Below are positions 8,811-11,582 of a stretch of 11,582 nt of DNA, piece by piece. Below the pieces are notes generated by a model. That model did no database searches. It was not told the origin of the DNA and saw nothing but the letters and a program-made list of their open reading frames with translations. Both the position numbers and the translations under genes were made by a program. The stretch spans positions 1 through 11,582 of the forward strand of contig JADHZB010000276.1 in NCBI GenBank assembly GCA_015657535.1. Direction: 5' to 3'. Every line of letters starts with the position of its first letter. Position 1 is the first letter of the stretch. This DNA is from Nephromyces sp. MM_2019. Its lineage: Eukaryota; Apicomplexa; Aconoidasida; Nephromycida.

Positions 8811-9029
8811 GTGTATAAGTAATTATTGAGTAATTTTATAAATATATAATATTTTAGAATTAATTAAAAGTGTGTACTTGCTATGTATAAATATCTCTAT
8901 ATATGAATTGATATATGTGTTCTGATAATATCCTTTTTTTTCTAATAGTTCTATACACATACACATAAATATGTATGTTTTGTTCAGGAATTAAATGATA
9001 TTACAAGGCAACTACAGAATTATCATTAA
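6220..9029 (+). CDS. Predicted nuclear protein with SUMO-interacting motif, Ser-rich tract and Trp/Pro-rich C-terminal module
   Basis: Six exons: 6220-6238, 6478-6849, 7241-7670, 8088-8248, 8490-8680, 8988-9029; phases 1, 1, 2, 1, 0; total 1215 bases, 404 residues. Exons 2-6 are strong. Exon 1 is less certain; without it, translation could start at 6453. Residues 1-14 read MKEVIVLISDSDDD, a hydrophobic core plus Ser/acidic tail typical of a SUMO-interacting motif. KKRR (122-125) and RSRKQK (261-266) look like nuclear localisation signals. Residues 131-178 are mostly serine. IKKEP (203-207) fits the SUMO acceptor pattern, hydrophobic-K-x-E. The C-terminal module (274-404) starts RWWYALPDWPQPSYDY, continues with an acidic stretch, GLIKVYEISAFPGIFRD and DLRDKKSCPSYTNF, and ends in a Leu/Ile-rich helical region. 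It looks conserved and resembles unnamed apicomplexan proteins, but I cannot assign a domain. The short last exon ends RQLQNYH, then TAA. Confidence 0.75.
6850..7240 (+). other. Second intron of the plus-strand gene, A/C-rich with GT tract at acceptor
   Basis: This 391-bp intron opens GTAATT and closes TTTTTTTTGTGTGTGTAG. Its middle, 6949-7150, is almost free of G on the plus strand, with many CACAC and CTCACAC clusters and a C8 run at about 7129. The 89-codon open frame across it (6949-7218) encodes mostly Thr/His/Pro and is a composition artefact. Phase 1 on both sides joins ...TISSS to the serine tract. Confidence 0.8.
7300..7374 (+). repeat. 48-bp in-frame duplication in the serine tract
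   Basis: The 27-base string starting TCTAGCTCTAAATCCTCATC at 7300 recurs at 7348 with one change (AGC to AAC). The spacing is exactly 48 bases, or 16 codons. The protein repeat is SSSKSSSSSSTPSSSP followed by SNSKSSSSSP. The duplication accounts for part of the serine tract's length and is likely length-variable. Confidence 0.8.
7672..7910. repeat. Intron 3 minisatellite, about four copies, unit 63-78 bp
   Basis: TACACAC motifs begin at 7672, 7735, 7803 and 7881, giving units of 63, 68 and 78 bp. Each unit then carries a TTTATATTATG or TCTATATTATG segment and TTTATTTA. The first copy begins at the 5' splice site itself (GTACACACAC). Copies two and three also contain TTTTAGATATTAT, which looks like a 3' splice site. 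The repeat lies inside the 7671-8087 intron. Confidence 0.7.
8426..8484 (+). other. Predicted AC/GT hairpin next to the 3' splice site of intron 4
   Basis: Positions 8426-8442 (TACACACATACACACAT) can pair with 8468-8484 (GTGTGTGTGTGTGCGTA) over 17 positions, with one A-C mismatch and two G-U pairs and a 25-base AT-rich loop. The stem ends five bases before the intron's terminal AG (8488-8489). The intron spans 8249-8489. Confidence 0.55.
8681..8987 (+). other. Fifth intron of the plus-strand gene with GT, TA and AC tracts
   Basis: It opens with eight GT units (8681-8696) directly at the exon border, has about 16 AT units at 8775-8807, and an AC-rich stretch (CTATACACATACACA) before the TTTTGTTCAG acceptor. 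Phase 0 joins ...SLYK to ELNDITRQLQNYH. Because the donor lies in a GT repeat, the exact 5' splice site could be 8681, 8687 or 8693 without loss of frame. Confidence 0.7.
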
Positions 9030-9262
9030 GAACCTCATTGCTTATTTACAAAATCCATACTTTTTAATTAATAAAAATGTAACATAGAAACGATATGTTC
9101 AAATACACAAAAATCAATTTTTATCTCAACTATAATAAAACTGAATTCATATTCGTAAAATTTCTAATATAAAGCAAGTCCTTTTGCAACCAAAAACTAA
9201 ATAATTAAAAAATTATACACACACATACACAAAAATTTAGAAAATTTTGACTTATATATTTT

Positions 9263-9300
9263 ACACACATTATATATATATAATTATATATAATGTGTGT
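9263..9300. terminator. 16-bp perfect inverted repeat between convergent genes
   Basis: The arm ACACACATTATATATA at 9263-9278 is perfectly complementary to 9285-9300, leaving a six-base loop. It lies 234 bases past the plus-strand stop codon and about 1 kb past the stop of the opposing SNARE gene. The symmetry would let it fold in RNA from either strand or extrude as a cruciform. A role in transcription termination or 3'-end formation is only an inference from position. Confidence 0.35.
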
Positions 9301-9533
9301 AGAATATATAATGATCAATGATAATTAATCTCTATAAGAAATAGTGTGTAATTTTCATATTTTTGATAAAAATATGCAAATGTTATTCAAAAATATATAT
9401 GTACATACAACAAATGTGTGTGTTGGTAAGAATAATCATATTATGTTGAAGTTAATAATATAGGGATAATTAATAGACCTAAAAATTTGTCTGAAAATAA
9501 TAGCCAACAATTTGTTATAAAATTGAATAGTAG

Positions 9534-9740
9534 TGTGTGTTTGTTGAAAAGTGAATAAATTTATTAAGATATGGGTATGTGTGTTTGAGTAAAAATATGA
9601 ATAAATGTATTAAGATGTCAATATATGTGTGTTTGAGTTGAAATAGGAATAAATGTATTAAGATGTGGATATGTGTATGTGAGTTGAAAAATAAATAATT
9701 TTACTCAAATGTGTGTTTTAAAAGTTGTAGTTTTGAATAA
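9534..9740. repeat. 46-48-bp minisatellite in the convergent intergenic region
   Basis: Three clear copies and one or two decayed ones share GTGTGTTTGAGT followed by GAATAAATGTATTAAGATG. The GAATAAAT element recurs at 9553, 9599 and 9647, and in weaker form near 9690. Each copy brings an AATAAA string on the plus strand. The last copies lose the TTAAGATG part. Confidence 0.8.
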
Positions 9741-10102
9741 ATATATATAGGTGATTGTGCAATGAAATGATATAAGGATGTTTGGATGTGTATAAAATAT
9801 GCGGTTTACTAAAACATAAATGTTTTATAATCAAAAGTAGATATATCTTTGATTGTACGAGTTACAGATATGTGTGTGATGTTGAAGATTAATTATACAA
9901 ATGATATTGGTTATATGCATAATATACATGCTCGTGTTTGTGTTTATGTGTGTAAATAAAAGTATTTATTTCCTGTATATGAGGATGTCAAGTTATTTAT
10001 TGTAGTATATATATATTGCAATAAATAACTGCCTAATAATTTGTAGATCTTTTATCTGTGCTTATCTAATTTGTTGTTTATATATATATATTTATATATA
10101 TG

Positions 10103-10312
10103 TATACTCTGGCTCGATTGTGTATATGTATATATATTTATATACTCTGGCTTGTTTGTGTGTATGTATGTTTGTATATATACACTCTGGGTGGTTTGTG
10201 TGTGTGCAAAAAGTATGTATATATATATATATATATATTGGCTTGTTTGTGTGTATGTATGTATGTATATATACACTCTGGGCTGTATGTGTGTATGTGT
10301 GTGTATATACTC
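10103..10312. repeat. 38-40-bp minisatellite abutting the SNARE stop codon
   Basis: The core TATAYACTCTGG, followed by TTGTTTGTGTGTATGTATGT and a TATA run, appears at 10103, 10141, 10181 and 10272. A copy near 10234 has lost its start behind an expanded TA tract (about 10217-10237). A final partial TATACTC at 10305-10311 runs into the TGA stop (10313-10311 on the minus strand) of the SNARE gene. Confidence 0.8.
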
Positions 10313-11582
10313 AATTAATAATAAACTTTTGTATGGAAAGGCTAACAAGTAAGAAGGCCAAAATAATAGCACAGAAAATGAGGCCAAAACGCACACAAAA
10401 TTTAGGTGCAGAATCCTTTTTCATAATTTCTTTTATAATTTTTTGCACACCTTTCATTTCTTGATCAGCTTTAGTTATTTCTTGTTCCATTTCATCAATT
10501 TTCTGTGTTTGTTTGGTTGTTTTATCACCAATATCTATAGCAATTGTTTCTGTTATAAATTCATAAGTGGTTTGTTTGTATAGCGTGTTGAATGGGGTGA
10601 AATGTGTATGTCTAATAAGTGGTTATGAGTGTGTAAAATATATAAGATTGGTTCATCAATTGATGATGGGAGTGTCATACGCATCAAGATTTGATATATA
10701 TTAGGGTAAACACACAGATACCCATACAATATCAATGTTACCTAACATATGTTGAGGTGTACATACACACACTTATACAGATACTCATGTAGTAGTAATA
10801 TTACTAAAAACATGTAGAGGTACACACACACACACACATAAACTGATGTCCATACAATATCAATGTTACTAAAATTATGTAGAGGTGCACACACACACAT
10901 ACACACGCTTATATATATATTAACTTACTCGTTTCCTTGGCTATCTGTCTTATACCTTCAATCTGTTTGTTAAAACCCTCATCTCTCCTTTTCCACTCAT
11001 CTATAATTTCTTGGTCTTCAGCACTAGTTTCTTCCTTGGTGGCTGTTCTCCATTTTGAATCTAATGTGTGTGCGTGTAAAATAATTCATAGCTGAAGAGT
11101 TTATTTAAATATCTACATTTTAATTGTAATTTGTGTGGGTATGTAAAATAGTTCATATTTAAAGAGTTTATCTAATTATCTACTTTTTAATTCTAAATGT
11201 GTGTGTGTGTGTATGAAATAATTCTTAATTAAAAGTTTATTTAAATATATAAACATGAAGAATTGAGCATATTTCATAAGTAAGGTAAAGGTTTTCAATA
11301 CATCAGTTACACACTAAAAGGTTATTTGTGAACACACACACATAGGTATGTGGAGTATGACCTCAGAAATAATTCACACAGATATCCATATGAAAGACTT
11401 GTTTGTTTTACACAAATATATATACTCCATGCAAACATATTTAGTATATACACATACATATAATCCATATACACACCTTAAATATATTATTTACCTTAAC
11501 AATATATATAAATTATACATCATTATGTATATTTATATATATATACTCTTAGATATCACATCTTCCCCCTCATCCCTATGTA
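10311..11582 (-). CDS. Tail-anchored Q-SNARE (Qc-like), C-terminal part; N-terminus beyond the right edge
   Basis: Minus-strand exons are 11582-11547 (partial), 11060-10929 and 10549-10311. Both introns are phase 1, with donors GTATAT and GTAAGT and acceptors CACATTAG and ATAACAG. The visible 134 residues start ..HRDEGEDVISK. A SNARE motif spans about residues 45-97, with regular heptad layers: I45, I48, A52, T55, A59, I62, T66, zero-layer Q69 (in TTKQTQKID), I73, M76, I80, A83, M87, V90, I94, I97. IAIDIGDKTTKQTQKID aligns well with the Qc helix of SNAP-25 and syntaxin-8-type proteins. A short KKDSAPKFCVR linker, one membrane segment (about 110-128, FGLIFCAIILAFLLVSLSI) and a six-residue lumenal tail follow. 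It should act with partner SNAREs in vesicle fusion. The Qc subclass and the compartment are inferred; Qb remains possible. Confidence 0.8.
10550..10928 (-). other. Intron between the two halves of the SNARE motif
   Basis: The 379-bp intron interrupts the SNARE heptad repeat between T55 and T57. The donor GTAAGT is at 10928-10923 and the acceptor ATAACAG ends at 10550. On the sense strand its 5' part is GT-rich and its 3' part AC-rich. An alternative acceptor further upstream (TTATTAG near 10612) would break the phase. The 60-codon open frame 10735-10553 lies within it in the wrong frame and is not a gene. Confidence 0.75.
10720..10911. repeat. 64-bp minisatellite, three copies, in the SNARE intron
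   Basis: Copies start near 10720, 10783 and 10847. CCATACAATATCAATGTTAC occurs at 10722 and again at 10850, 128 bases (two units) apart, with a diverged copy between. Each unit ends with ATGTAGAGGT or a variant, followed by a variable AC run (longest about eight units at 10822-10837). The repeat lies just inside the 5' end of the intron on the sense strand. Confidence 0.8.
11061..11546 (-). other. Upstream intron of the SNARE gene
   Basis: This 486-bp phase-1 intron joins ...DVISK to NSKWRTATKEE. The donor GTATAT at 11546 follows AAGA, and the acceptor is CACACATTAG ending at 11061. Its low-coordinate half is a three-copy minisatellite. Its high-coordinate half is AT-rich with AC tracts at 11331-11342 and 11449-11477 on the plus strand. 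No further exon is evident, though one cannot be excluded. Confidence 0.65.
11062..11265. repeat. 65-67-bp minisatellite, three copies, at the 3' end of a SNARE intron
   Basis: Units begin TAATGTGTGTGCGTG at 11062, TAATTTGTGTGGG at 11127 and TAAATGTGTGTGTG at 11194. Each continues with AAAATA-GTTCAT or a variant, AGAGTTTAT and an AATTATCTAC or similar AT segment. On the sense strand the first unit ends in the real splice acceptor CACACATTAG. The third ends in CACACATTTAG, a near-duplicate of it. Confidence 0.8.

Larger units (their letters stand above)
9030..10310. other. Convergent intergenic region between the Ser-rich gene and the SNARE gene
   Basis: Both flanking genes end here. AATAAA at 9070-9075, 41 bases after the plus-strand stop, is a possible polyadenylation signal. 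From about 9290 onward the plus strand becomes G/T-rich, matching the sense of the minus-strand SNARE gene's downstream region. The interval holds a strong hairpin (9263-9300) and two minisatellites (9534-9740 and 10103-10312). No credible gene is seen; the open frames at 10052-10464 come from TATA/GTGT repeats. Confidence 0.6.

Noticed and set aside
10052..10464. Several overlapping 72-114-codon frames on both strands
   Set aside because: Produced by the 38-40-bp minisatellite; the real minus-strand exon uses a different frame starting at 10549.
10553..10735. 60-codon minus-strand frame just upstream of the last SNARE exon
   Set aside because: Falls in the intron, in a frame different from the SNARE, and its use would break the phase.

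Overview
The window is nuclear DNA from a eukaryote, very AT-rich, with spliceosomal introns (GT...AG), coding exons clearly richer in G+C than their flanks, and noncoding DNA full of TA, GT and AC microsatellites and short minisatellites. Nothing bacterial is present: no operons, Shine-Dalgarno sites or insertion sequences. Compact AT-rich coding, intron-dense small genes and the style of the proteins suggest an apicomplexan-type protist, possibly a piroplasm. This is an inference from style, not from a marker gene.

Three multi-exon genes can be rebuilt because every splice junction keeps the reading frame. (1) On the minus strand, about 1818 down to 176/167, a small protein of about 95 residues has a basic Ser/Lys-rich N-terminus and a short leucine-zipper-like coiled coil. 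(2) On the plus strand, 6220 to 9029, six exons encode about 404 residues: a probable SUMO-interacting motif at the N-terminus, a long serine tract, nuclear localisation signals, a SUMO-acceptor-type motif, and a C-terminal module rich in Trp and Pro that I cannot name. (3) On the minus strand, from the right edge (11582) down to 10311, three exons give the C-terminal 134 residues of a tail-anchored Q-SNARE.

Layout: 1-1818 holds gene 1 and its long introns. 1819-6219 is a 4.4-kb divergent intergenic region in which I find no convincing gene. Its left part is G/T-rich, its centre is neutral and lacks microsatellites, and its right part is A/C-rich on the plus strand. 6220-9029 holds gene 2. 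9030-10310 is a convergent intergenic region with two minisatellites and a 16-bp perfect hairpin. 10311-11582 holds the SNARE gene. The three genes share no obvious pathway: gene 2 looks nuclear, gene 3 acts in membrane fusion, and gene 1 is unknown.

The most notable theme is in the introns. At least four introns carry their own private minisatellite family with a unit of about 63-78 bp, and most long introns carry complementary GT-rich and AC-rich tracts that could pair and loop the intron out. I see no defence system, mobile element or other new multi-gene system. The best candidates for novelty are the unnamed C-terminal module of gene 2 and the intron architecture.
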